DNA of 19,378 nt from Myxococcales bacterium (GTDB lineage: Bacteria; Myxococcota; Myxococcia; Myxococcales; Myxococcaceae): positions 169 to 19,546 of the forward strand of contig PMBV01000071.1 of NCBI GenBank assembly GCA_003153055.1, given 5' to 3'. Position 1 is the stretch's first letter. Each line of letters starts with the position of its first letter. The notes below the pieces were generated by a model that was not told where the DNA came from, did not search any database, and was given only the letters and a program-made list of their open reading frames with translations. A program made the translations under genes and the position numbers. This document shows, piece after piece, positions 8,346 through 14,681 of the stretch.

Positions 8346-9031
8346 CAGGAGGCCTCCTCGCGCAGCCGCGAGCGCGTGTCGGAGACCACCTCGCCATCGC
8401 GTAAGCGGATCACCCGGTCCGACGCGCCCACGAGGCCCTCGTCATGGGTCACCACGACAACCGTGCAGCCGGACTTCGCCGCCTCTCGCAACAGGCGCAT
8501 GACCTGACCACCAGTCTCGTGGTCGAGTGCCCCTGTGGGCTCGTCAGCGAGGAGGAGCCGCGGCTTCTTCGCGAGCGCGCGGGCAATGGAGACTCGCTGC
8601 TGCTCACCGCCCGAGAGCTCGGACGGAAAGCGGTCCGCCTTCTCGGCGAGACCGACCTCGGCCAGGCAGACGCGGGCCTCGGCGGAGGAGCCACCGACGA
8701 GCTCGGCGGCGAGGCGCACATTCTCGAGCGCCGTCAGCGTCGGCACGAGGTTGAAGAACTGAAAAACGAAGCCGACTGTCTGGCGCCGAAAGAGCGTGAG
8801 CGCGTCGAGGCTCAGGCTCGAGAGCTGGTGACCTTCAACCTCGACCGAGCCTCGCGTCGGGCGATCGAGGCCACCCAAGAGATTGAGCAGCGTCGTCTTG
8901 CCGGATCCGCTCGGGCCAAGGAGGAAGGCGAACTCTCCTCTGGCAACGGTGAGGCTCGTCGGCGAAAGCGCCAGTGTCCTGACTACGGTCCCGTATTCCT
9001 TGGTCGCTTGAATGAGACGCCCACCGGTCAT
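8345..9031 (-). CDS. ABC transporter ATP-binding protein (MacB/LolD type)
   Basis: 228-aa ATPase that energises the adjacent FtsX-type permease. Seen in order are Walker [10 protein letters not shown] (residues 39-47), the Q-loop Gln91 in [14 protein letters not shown], the signature LSGGEQQR (139-146), Walker [13 protein letters not shown] (159-170) and the H-loop His196 in VVVVTHD. FQFFNL after the Q-loop and ADEPTGALD are typical of the LolD/MacB branch. The start at 9031 has GAGGAG 8 nt upstream. The longer open frame to 9403 runs through the divergent promoter region and is not used. The stop overlaps the permease start (one shared base). The candidate MarR operator at 9124-9135 lies about 95 bp upstream of the start. 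Confidence 0.94.
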   Translation of the reverse strand: MTGGRLIQATKEYGTVVRTLALSPTSLTVARGEFAFLLGPSGSGKTTLLNLLGGLDRPTRGSVEVEGHQLSSLSLDALTLFRRQTVGFVFQFFNLVPTLTALENVRLAAELVGGSSAEARVCLAEVGLAEKADRFPSELSGGEQQRVSIARALAKKPRLLLADEPTGALDHETGGQVMRLLREAAKSGCTVVVVTHDEGLVGASDRVIRLRDGEVVSDTRSRLREEAS

Positions 9032-9123
9032 GGCTCCATCTCCTCTCGCAGAGAAATCGATTCGCTGCCTCCCCCATCGGCAATGAAGCACTTGCAGGCG
9101 GGGGCTCCATCTGCTCCACTTAG

Positions 9124-9135
9124 GTGGATATCCAA
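9124..9135. promoter_or_regulatory. Candidate MarR operator, site 1 (ABC operon / zinc-ribbon gene)
   Basis: GTGGATATCCAA contains the perfect 10-bp palindrome TGGATATCCA. It lies in the 159-bp gap between the divergent ATPase (-) and zinc-ribbon (+) genes, beside an A-rich stretch that is unusual for this GC-rich DNA. On the minus strand, TTGTCT followed 17 nt later by TATCCA would place the dyad over the -10. Control of either or both directions is possible. Confidence 0.6.
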
Positions 9136-9190
9136 CAATCAAAGAAAAGACAATGCGCCCTCCCCTTTGGGCCCTTCGCGGTAGACCAGG

Positions 9191-9610
9191 ATGCGCCCCA
9201 CCATGACGCAGCAGCTCGTGACACCCTCCGCAAACCACCCCATCCAAGTGACGCTGGCAATTCTCGACTCGGCCCGCCCCCCGACGGTTGCGGACCTCGC
9301 CGTCGTGGTGCTGACGAAGTCCGCCCGCCTCAAGCGAGCCCTTCGGCACCTCGCGGCCGTGTGGGGTGGGGCGGCACTCGCAATCGCCGTACCGCTGCTC
9401 CACTTCATCCTGGTCCCGCTGTTGTTTCTCGCAGGCCCGGTCGTCGCGGTGCGTGCCTTCCGCGCGCGCGTCCGTGCAGACGCGAAGACCAGCATCGGCT
9501 GCCCAAAGTGCGCCGCCCTGGTCTCTCTCGAAAGCCCTCGCTACGGGTGGCCTCTTCGCTTCGACTGTCGCGAATGCGGAGTCGGGTTCACTGCCAGCCC
9601 CCGAAGCTGA
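9191..9610 (+). CDS. Small membrane protein with C-terminal zinc ribbon, function unknown
   Basis: 139-aa protein I cannot assign to a named family. The N-terminal 55 residues look soluble. A long hydrophobic hairpin follows (about 56-88, GGAALAIAVPLLHFILVPLL and LAGPVVAVRAF), then a basic loop (RARVRADAKT). A four-Cys ribbon ends the protein: Cys104-x2-Cys107 (CPKC) and Cys126-x2-Cys129 (CREC). The spacing fits a rubredoxin-like zinc knuckle, presumably cytoplasmic. Two starts compete: ATG 9191 has no Shine-Dalgarno, while ATG 9203 (MTQQ) has AGGA about 11 nt upstream, giving 135 aa. Codon third positions are strongly G/C, supporting translation. It is divergent from the ABC operon across operator site 1 and converges with the ClC gene, leaving only 10 bp between the stops. 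Confidence 0.72.
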   Translation: MRPTMTQQLVTPSANHPIQVTLAILDSARPPTVADLAVVVLTKSARLKRALRHLAAVWGGAALAIAVPLLHFILVPLLFLAGPVVAVRAFRARVRADAKTSIGCPKCAALVSLESPRYGWPLRFDCRECGVGFTASPRS

Positions 9611-9620
9611 TGGACCTCCC

Positions 9621-11870
9621 TCAGGCCCGAGAGGATCGCGCGTACCACTCGACCAGCAAAGACCCGAGGGCGGAACGGGTGACGACGCCTTCCTCGGCCG
9701 CGCCGGGCGAGCCCCGGATCAGCAAGGCGGGCGCGTCGGAAGAGACGCACTGAGCGACGAGCTGTGAGAGCGTCGCGTTCGCCTCAGCCTGGGGCGCTGG
9801 CCTCATGAGGTCCGCTGCGACCAGCATCCGTTGAAGCTGCTCGTCGCCGAGGAAGTCGCGCACATGCTCCAGCAGCACGACCCCTAAGGCGTGCCCATCG
9901 CTCGCCCGCACCACGATGGCGCCGCTGCTCGAATCGCAGAAGCGGTCGAGCAGCTCCTCGAGGGGCACATTGGCCGCTACGGAAGGAGCCGGCTTTGCGA
10001 GGTCTTGGGCCAGCACCTCTCCCAGCCCGTCCAACGCGAGGCGCTCCAACTTCGGCGTCGGTCCCGCGCCAGCGGCTCGTGCATGGGCGCGAACCAAATC
10101 GGTGATCGTCAGGATGCCCACGACCCGAGAGGCGCTCTTCTCGTCGAGCACCACGAGCGCGCGCACCGAGCGGTCATTCATACGAACGACGGCGCGGGTC
10201 AACGGAACATCGGCGAGGATCGTCTCGACGCGCTGCACGAGCTGCCGGAGCGGTGTATCGGGAGGGGCTTGGCGAAGCTTCGCGAGGGGAACCGCGCCCT
10301 GGAAGGTCCCGTCCGCATCAAGCGCCGGTGCCATCTCGAAGGTCCTCCCCGAGAAGTCAGGCCGCACCTCGCCCACGGTCCCCGTCGTCTTCACCGACAC
10401 GACGGCGGCCGTCATCGCCTCACCGACCGTCAGCCGCTCGAGCGCATGCCCACGAGGTGAAGCATGGGGAAGGGCGATGCCATCTTGGGCGAGGAGCGCC
10501 TCGTAGATGGGGGTCGGCCGAAGGCGGCGCGCGAGCACATAGGACGTCATGTTGGCGAGCATGAGCGGGAGGACGAGCCCATAGCCGCCCGTCATCTCGA
10601 AGATGATGAGGACCGAGGTGATGGGCGCCCGGATGACTCCTGCGAACACCGCCCCCATCCCGACGAGGGCGAAGGCGCCGAGTTGCCGTTCCTCGTGGTG
10701 AAAGGCGGCGACATCGAGGTAGCCGACGGCACCGCCCAACATCGCTCCCACGAAGAGTGACGGAGCAAAGATGCCACCTGCTCCACCGCTCGAGTACGAG
10801 AAGACGGTCGCCGCGATCTTCACTGCGCAGAGCGCCAACAGGACGCCCAGCCCCAGCTGCCCTGCCAGCGCCTTTCCCAGCGTCTCGTAGCCACCACCGG
10901 TGACACCCGTCGTGCCGAGGAGCTTCATCATCGCCACCGCCAGGACACCAGTCACGAGTCCCCCGACCGCCGGCTGCGACCACCGAGGAATCGCCTCGAG
11001 GTCTCGAAAGCCCTTCCTGAGTCCAAGCAGCCCGTCCGTGAAGACCACCGACACCAGGCCGCCGGCAATGCCCAAGAGCGCATAGAAGGCCAGCGAAGAA
11101 GGGTGGTCGAGCCCATAGGACTGCTGGACTTCGATGACTGGGTGGACCCCGAGGACTCCGCGCTCGATCACCGCAGCCAGGGCCGCGGCGACGACGACTC
11201 CCGAGAGCACGGCGTGGTCCAGCGAACCGACGATCTCCTCGATGGTGAAGGTCACCGCGGCGATGGGCGCGTTGAACGCGGCGGCGATCCCAGCCGCCAC
11301 GCCCACTGGGAGAAGGCGACGCATGTTCTTCGCGGGCAGCGCCGTGAGGCGGGCCAAGAGGCTCGTCGCGCCAGCACAAATCTGAACGGTGGGCCCCTCT
11401 CTGCCCAGCGAGGCCCCGGAGCCAATCTGTAAGATGCCGATCCAGAACTTCCCGAAGGCGTCCCGGAAGCGCACGCGACCGCCCTCGATCGCGAAAGACG
11501 CCTTCACCTGCGGAATGCCCGAACCGCGCGCCCCTGGAACGACGAACGTCAGGAGGGCGCCTGCGACGAGGCCTCCCACCGTCGGCGACACGATGGTCCA
11601 CGCCATCCAGCTGTCTCCTGGAGCATGGAGGGCTCGGTCGATCAGTAGGGATTCGGCCCCCTTGATGCCGAGATGAAAGGCGACCGCGACGAGCCCGCAG
11701 ACGACGCCGACGCCGATGGTGAGCGCGAACAAGTGCTGGGACTCGAAGGGAAAGTGGCGGCGGAGGAGCGCGCTGACCCGCTCCCGTGCCCGAGAGCCTC
11801 TGACGCGGGCCCGCTGCACCAACGCGTTGGCTCTGTCCATCAGCCCCGAGTGCTCGACTTCACGCCCCAT
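9621..11870 (-). CDS. ClC-family chloride channel / Cl-/H+ exchanger with four CBS motifs
   Basis: 749-aa inner-membrane ClC protein. Signature positions are GSGIPQ (residues 116-121, chloride-coordinating Ser), GREGP (156-160, with gating Glu158) and FNAPIAAVTFTIEEI. The Glu-Glu pair in the last (211-212) aligns with the internal proton-transfer Glu203 of E. coli ClC-ec1, so exchange rather than pure channel activity is likely. A GGAGGIFAPSLFVGA segment also matches the family. The cytoplasmic tail of about 280 residues holds two consecutive CBS pairs: VGEAMTAAVVSV and the segment ending VVGILTITDLV, then the segments ending ALGVVLLEHV and starting AADLMRP. Many bacterial ClCs have no CBS domain or one pair. 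The start is uncertain: ATG 11870 is preferred, with ATG 11840 and GTG 11969 as alternatives. Operator site 2 lies 131 bp upstream, shared with marR. Confidence 0.92.
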   Translation of the reverse strand: MGREVEHSGLMDRANALVQRARVRGSRARERVSALLRRHFPFESQHLFALTIGVGVVCGLVAVAFHLGIKGAESLLIDRALHAPGDSWMAWTIVSPTVGGLVAGALLTFVVPGARGSGIPQVKASFAIEGGRVRFRDAFGKFWIGILQIGSGASLGREGPTVQICAGATSLLARLTALPAKNMRRLLPVGVAAGIAAAFNAPIAAVTFTIEEIVGSLDHAVLSGVVVAAALAAVIERGVLGVHPVIEVQQSYGLDHPSSLAFYALLGIAGGLVSVVFTDGLLGLRKGFRDLEAIPRWSQPAVGGLVTGVLAVAMMKLLGTTGVTGGGYETLGKALAGQLGLGVLLALCAVKIAATVFSYSSGGAGGIFAPSLFVGAMLGGAVGYLDVAAFHHEERQLGAFALVGMGAVFAGVIRAPITSVLIIFEMTGGYGLVLPLMLANMTSYVLARRLRPTPIYEALLAQDGIALPHASPRGHALERLTVGEAMTAAVVSVKTTGTVGEVRPDFSGRTFEMAPALDADGTFQGAVPLAKLRQAPPDTPLRQLVQRVETILADVPLTRAVVRMNDRSVRALVVLDEKSASRVVGILTITDLVRAHARAAGAGPTPKLERLALDGLGEVLAQDLAKPAPSVAANVPLEELLDRFCDSSSGAIVVRASDGHALGVVLLEHVRDFLGDEQLQRMLVAADLMRPAPQAEANATLSQLVAQCVSSDAPALLIRGSPGAAEEGVVTRSALGSLLVEWYARSSRA

Positions 11871-12000
11871 GGCTCTCGCGACGCCCCGCGAAAAACTCCG
11901 AGCCCCCCGACAACGTACCGGCCATGCAGCGGAGGACGACTGTTTCCCGGTTACCCCCGGGCGCCTCACGAGTCATTCGTTCAATCTACCATGCGTTCGA

Positions 12001-12012
12001 TTGGATATCCAA
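12001..12012. promoter_or_regulatory. Candidate MarR operator, site 2 (marR / ClC divergent promoter)
   Basis: TTGGATATCCAA is a perfect 12-bp palindrome in the gap between the divergent ClC gene and the small-ORF/marR unit, 12 bp before the ATG at 12025. On the plus strand a weak -10, TACCAT, ends at 11992, which would put the transcription start inside or beside the dyad. MarR proteins commonly bind palindromes of this size in their own promoter. This is the most complete copy in the window. Confidence 0.75.
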
Positions 12013-12024
12013 CTTGTTGGTGCT

Positions 12025-12183
12025 ATGAGCACCAGTACACCGAGGTCAACGCGAGAAGAAGTCGGGCTGCGCGCCGCATCACTGAGGTCGCCAGCGTCGG
12101 CTGCCGAGTATTTCCTTCACGACCAAACCGAAATTGATGGTCTGCTCCGACGGCTCATCAGCTTCCGGGAGTCCATGACATGA
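12025..12183 (+). CDS. 52-aa small protein coupled to the MarR gene
   Basis: Short ORF beginning MSTSTPRSTREEVGLRAA and ending TEIDGLLRRLISFRESMT, with a polar N-terminus and a predicted amphipathic C-terminal helix. I recognise no family. Support comes from position: it starts 12 bp after operator site 2, and its TGA overlaps the MarR ATG in an ATGA arrangement, typical of translational coupling. Against it are the lack of a clear Shine-Dalgarno (leader AACTTGTTGGTGCT) and only moderate G/C at third positions. The open frame extends upstream over the operator and into ClC antisense, but the promoter position makes 12025 the sensible start. It could be a leader peptide whose translation sets MarR level, or a small partner of MarR. 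Confidence 0.45.
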   Translation: MSTSTPRSTREEVGLRAASLRSPASAAEYFLHDQTEIDGLLRRLISFRESMT

Positions 12184-12665
12184 AGGCCACATTGCCGGCG
12201 GAGTTTCCTCTCGAGGCGCCCCTCGACTTCCTTCAGCACCTCTGGCACCTGAACCACGCTCTCGAGCGCATGTCGCAGCAGATGAAGCGCACGCTCGGCG
12301 TGACGGCGCAGCAACGCCTCTTCATTCGGTGCATCGGGAAGTACCCCGGCATGACAGGAAGTCAACTGGCCACGGTCCTTCACCTGGATCCTGGCACCGT
12401 CTCCGTGGCCCTCACCAGACTGGCCAAGCTGGGCCTCATCACCAGGCGCCGCGACTCGCGCGACAATCGCAGGGTCTCCCTCGGGTTGACGGCTCAAGGT
12501 CGAGCGCTGGACAGGCCGAACCGCGCGACGGTTGAACATGCCGTCGAGGGAATGCTCGCCAAGGCCGGACGCGCAGACGTCGAGAGGGTCAAGGACGTCC
12601 TTCGGATTCTCGCCGAGGATCTCTCGGAGAAGGTACGGGGCGGAGGCCGCACCACCACGCGGTGA
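12180..12665 (+). CDS. MarR-family transcriptional regulator
   Basis: 161-aa winged-helix dimeric regulator. Helix 1 region LDFLQHLWHLNHALERM is part of the dimer interface. The helix-turn-helix MTGSQLATVLHLDPGTVSVALTRLAKLGLI is unmistakable (given here in parts: MTGSQLATVLHL, then DPGTVSVALTRLAKLGLI, residues about 58-87). The wing TRRRDSRDNRRVSLGLTAQG (89-108) carries the family DxRxxR pattern (DSRDNRR), with Asp and Arg in place. A single Cys51 lies before the HTH, so a two-Cys OhrR-type switch is not evident. Members usually repress their own operon and nearby transport or stress genes, and release DNA on binding phenolic or other small ligands. The upstream dyad and its repeats at neighbouring promoters make autoregulation and local control likely. 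Its ATG overlaps the stop of the 52-aa ORF. Confidence 0.93.
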   Translation: MKATLPAEFPLEAPLDFLQHLWHLNHALERMSQQMKRTLGVTAQQRLFIRCIGKYPGMTGSQLATVLHLDPGTVSVALTRLAKLGLITRRRDSRDNRRVSLGLTAQGRALDRPNRATVEHAVEGMLAKAGRADVERVKDVLRILAEDLSEKVRGGGRTTTR

Positions 12666-12726
12666 GCTCCGGCGAGGAGCCCTCACTGTCGTCACCAGGC
12701 GGCCGCCCTGCGCGAGCCAATTCGCC

Positions 12727-12746
12727 TATACTATTGGTGCTCCAAT
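12727..12746 (+). promoter_or_regulatory. Promoter -10 abutting dyad, site 4 (SGNH hydrolase)
   Basis: TATACT (12727-12732, five of six consensus bases) is followed at once by ATTGGTGCTCCAAT (12733-12746), a dyad with perfect 5-bp arms and a 4-nt centre. It matches the relaxed form TTGG-N4-CCAA of the TTGGATATCCAA sites. The dyad reaches into the start codon at 12745. The position directly after the -10 is the same as at site 3. No good -35 is seen. Confidence 0.5.
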
Positions 12747-13626
12747 GATTGGGTGTTCACTCTCGAGCTCGAGGCGGAGAGCGCCGGATACAGCGCCGTC
12801 CGTGCATTCGTACCCCGTGGCCATCTTGGCCGCGCTTCTGGTGGCTCATGGCGCGCACGCCGCCCCGTCTCCCGGGGCGGCTTCGGGCGGTGAGCGCTGT
12901 CCAAACCTGAGGCCCCTCGGTCGCCTCGACGCGCCGCTCCCTCACACGGCAGAGAGGTTGCGTCGCGGCGGAGTGCTCCAGGTCGTCGCGCTCGGCTCCT
13001 CCTCGACCGCCGGGGTCGGCGCGACTGCTCCGGCCAACGCGTATCCGAACGAGCTCCAGCTGGAGCTGGCCGCGCACTTCGGGCACTCCTCGATTCGCGT
13101 GCTGAATAGAGGGGTCCCTGGTGACACATACCGCCAGATGCTGGATCGCCTGGATCGCGATGTCCTCGCATTTCACCCCGACCTCGTCATTTGGCAGGTG
13201 GGAACGAACGCAGTCATCAACGAGAACGGCGTCGCAAAGGACGGGCCGCCAATCCGAAAGGGCGTAGAGCGGCTCAAGGCCGCAGGTGCAGACGTCATCC
13301 TCATGAACCCGCAGTACTCGCCGCTCCTCCTGCACGATCCAGATTGCCCGGTGATGCTCGATCTGATCGACGAAATCGGTCGGGACGAGCACGTGCCGGT
13401 GTTTCACCGCTTCGCGGTGATGCACGAATGGCTGGTTTCGGGCACGACGACGTTCGCCACCATCTTGGCCCCCGACGGTCTCCACATGAACGACCTCAGC
13501 CACCGTTGCATCGGTGACTTGCTTGCCGACGCGATCGCCGAGGTCGCAGATCACGACTCGGAGGCCGCAGGGTCGGAGCATGCTCCACACCTCGTCCCCC
13601 CACTGCGTCGCGGAACCTGGCGTTGA
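12745..13626 (+). CDS. Secreted SGNH/GDSL-type hydrolase
   Basis: 293-aa esterase-fold hydrolase, probably exported. The N-terminus has a basic region and a hydrophobic core, VAILAALLVAHGAHA, with likely cleavage after AHA (residue 39). SGNH blocks are visible: block I VVALGSSSTAGVG (nucleophile Ser86 where GDSL proteins have GDS), block II RGVPGDT (oxyanion Gly), block III WQVGTN (Asn155) and block V APDGLHMND (Asp244 and His247, the DxxH of the catalytic triad). Substrates in this family range from acyl esters to O-acetylated glycans, and none can be chosen here. ATG 12745 is favoured because it gives a full signal peptide, but it leaves almost no leader after the TATACT -10. The open frame upstream to 12532 overlaps marR and is discarded. 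It converges with the gene ending at 13649. Confidence 0.88.
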   Translation: MIGCSLSSSRRRAPDTAPSVHSYPVAILAALLVAHGAHAAPSPGAASGGERCPNLRPLGRLDAPLPHTAERLRRGGVLQVVALGSSSTAGVGATAPANAYPNELQLELAAHFGHSSIRVLNRGVPGDTYRQMLDRLDRDVLAFHPDLVIWQVGTNAVINENGVAKDGPPIRKGVERLKAAGADVILMNPQYSPLLLHDPDCPVMLDLIDEIGRDEHVPVFHRFAVMHEWLVSGTTTFATILAPDGLHMNDLSHRCIGDLLADAIAEVADHDSEAAGSEHAPHLVPPLRRGTWR

Positions 13627-13634
13627 AGCTGCTC

Positions 13635-13648
13635 GGCCGTCATCGGCC
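13635..13648. terminator. Weak hairpin between convergent stops
   Basis: GGCCG-TCAT-CGGCC is a perfect 5-bp stem with a 4-nt loop, occupying most of the 22-bp gap between the convergent stops at 13626 and 13649. No T-run is present on either side, so termination strength is doubtful. Confidence 0.3.
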
Positions 13649-13960
13649 TCACCGTCGGGCTGAAACATCATCGCGCTCGACCGCTGGGGAAGCCGCAGCG
13701 CGCGGCGAGAGTTCGGCGACCAGCTCCCATGCTCCGTCCGCCACTGACGCCTGGCGTAGAAGGCAGACTCGTAGGTCGATGATCGCTCCGCCGTTGAGCT
13801 CAAGCGCCAGGGGTGTCCCTAACTCCACGGGGCGCCGAAAGCGAAACGCGATGACCGACGCTACCGAGGCTGGCTCCTCCGAATCCCAAAGGTCCCCCGG
13901 CCCGATGAACGACGTCACCGGGCACCAGCGAGCCCCGCGCACGACCAGCCAGGTGGTCAC
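13649..13960 (-). CDS. Hypothetical 103-aa protein, possible PilZ-like fold
   Basis: 103-aa protein with no family I can name confidently. The middle section (FRFRRPVELGTPLALEL, IDLRVCLLRQ, GAWELVAELSP) has the alternating strand pattern of PilZ-like small barrels. The c-di-GMP-binding RxxxR and (D/N)xSxxG motifs are not convincingly present, so binding is not claimed. The C-terminus is polar and probably disordered. The start is GTG 13960, well supported by AGAGGAGGG just upstream. It lies 17 bp downstream of the Pal-like gene on the same strand, so the two form an operon behind operator site 3. Its stop faces that of the SGNH hydrolase. No signal peptide is seen, suggesting a cytoplasmic protein. 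Confidence 0.62.
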   Translation of the reverse strand: MTTWLVVRGARWCPVTSFIGPGDLWDSEEPASVASVIAFRFRRPVELGTPLALELNGGAIIDLRVCLLRQASVADGAWELVAELSPRAAASPAVERDDVSARR

Positions 13961-13977
13961 CGCGCTCCCTCCTCTGG

Positions 13978-14487
13978 CTACCTGGACGCGTGAAGCTCAT
14001 CCCGCCGGTTCTGGGTCCACGCCTCCTCGGTGTGCGCGGGATTGACGGGCCGGAGCGCACCGTAGCTGACCGTGGCGAGTTGCGACGGATCCACCCCGAG
14101 GTCGAGCAGATACTTTCGCGCGGCTTCTGCGCGGCGCTGCCCGAGCATGAGGTTGTACTCCTCGGTGCCACGCTCGTCGCAGTTGCCCTCGATGTCCACG
14201 ACGCGTGGGTGCTTTCGCAGGACCACGGCGACGCGCCGCAGTGCCTCCATGCCTTCCGGTTTGAGCTGCACCTGGTCAAAATCAAAGAAGACCGTCGCGC
14301 TCTTGATCGCGGCCTGTATCTCGGCCATCGGGTCTCCCTCAGCAACTGGCTGGGCAGTGAGCTGCGGCTTCGCGGCTGGCGACTCAGCCTGAGGAGGAAG
14401 AACGGCCGTTTCTTTGGGGGCTGCCGTGTGCGCGCAAGCAGCGAAGACCAAGGCACCAAGGACTGCTGACATCGGGACAAGTCGCAT
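13978..14487 (-). CDS. pal: Pal-like OmpA-family peptidoglycan-associated lipoprotein
   Basis: 169-aa outer-membrane lipoprotein predicted to bind peptidoglycan. The signal peptide MRLVPMSAVLGALVFAAC ends in a lipobox (FAAC, Cys18; Phe at -3 is less usual). A Pro/Ala-rich linker follows to about residue 55, then the OmpA C-terminal domain (63-168) with ATVFFDFDQVQLKPEG, EGNCDERGTEEYN (Asp104) and LGQRRAEAARKYL (Arg119, diaminopimelate-binding pattern), ending SYGALRP and NRRDELHASR. The layout and length match Pal of Tol-Pal, but no tol or ybgF gene is adjacent, so it may be a paralogue. ATG 14487 is chosen because GGAGG sits 7 nt upstream. Operator site 3 and a -10 lie just ahead. The small gene at 13649-13960 follows in the same operon. 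Confidence 0.9.
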   Translation of the reverse strand: MRLVPMSAVLGALVFAACAHTAAPKETAVLPPQAESPAAKPQLTAQPVAEGDPMAEIQAAIKSATVFFDFDQVQLKPEGMEALRRVAVVLRKHPRVVDIEGNCDERGTEEYNLMLGQRRAEAARKYLLDLGVDPSQLATVSYGALRPVNPAHTEEAWTQNRRDELHASR

Positions 14488-14504
14488 TGTTGGACCTCCA
14501 CTCA

Positions 14505-14545
14505 TTGGATATCCACTTAATACGCAGACCAAACCCTCGCCGCAA
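14505..14545 (-). promoter_or_regulatory. Promoter and candidate MarR operator, site 3 (pal operon)
   Basis: Reading the minus strand: -35 TTGCGG (14545-14540), 17-bp spacer, -10 TATTAA (14522-14517), then immediately GTGGATATCCAA (14516-14505), which contains the same perfect palindrome TGGATATCCA as sites 1 and 2. The Shine-Dalgarno and the ATG of the Pal-like gene follow within 20 bp. A protein on the dyad would cover the transcription start, so repression is the natural prediction. Confidence 0.65.
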
Positions 14546-14650
14546 CTGGGCGGGCTACTGGTATTGGGCCCGGCCCCCATGGAGCTGGGGAGAAACGCCA
14601 CAGGTCTTCCGCGTCGTTGTGGGATTCCCCGTGCGCCGTAGCTCAATCCC

Positions 14651-14681
14651 TCACCACACGCGAACGCGTTCCTTCGGCTCG
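14651..14681 (-). repeat. Direct-repeat partner of 5871-5901 (3' end of M13 peptidase gene)
   Basis: The terminal 31 bp of the peptidase coding sequence match 5871-5901 at 28 of 31 positions in the same orientation. The differing bases are at 14660, 14663 and 14664. With its partner it brackets the whole block from the ABC permease to the pal promoter. Confidence 0.7.

Noticed and set aside
6189..8507. Plus-strand ORF of 772 aa antisense to the ABC permease
   Set aside because: His/Arg/Glu-rich mirror of a strong coding strand. The permease and ATPase motifs on the other strand are decisive.
12757..13803. Minus-strand ORF of 348 aa antisense to the SGNH hydrolase
   Set aside because: SGNH catalytic blocks on the plus strand are clear. 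The antisense frame shows no domain and overlaps the 103-aa gene.
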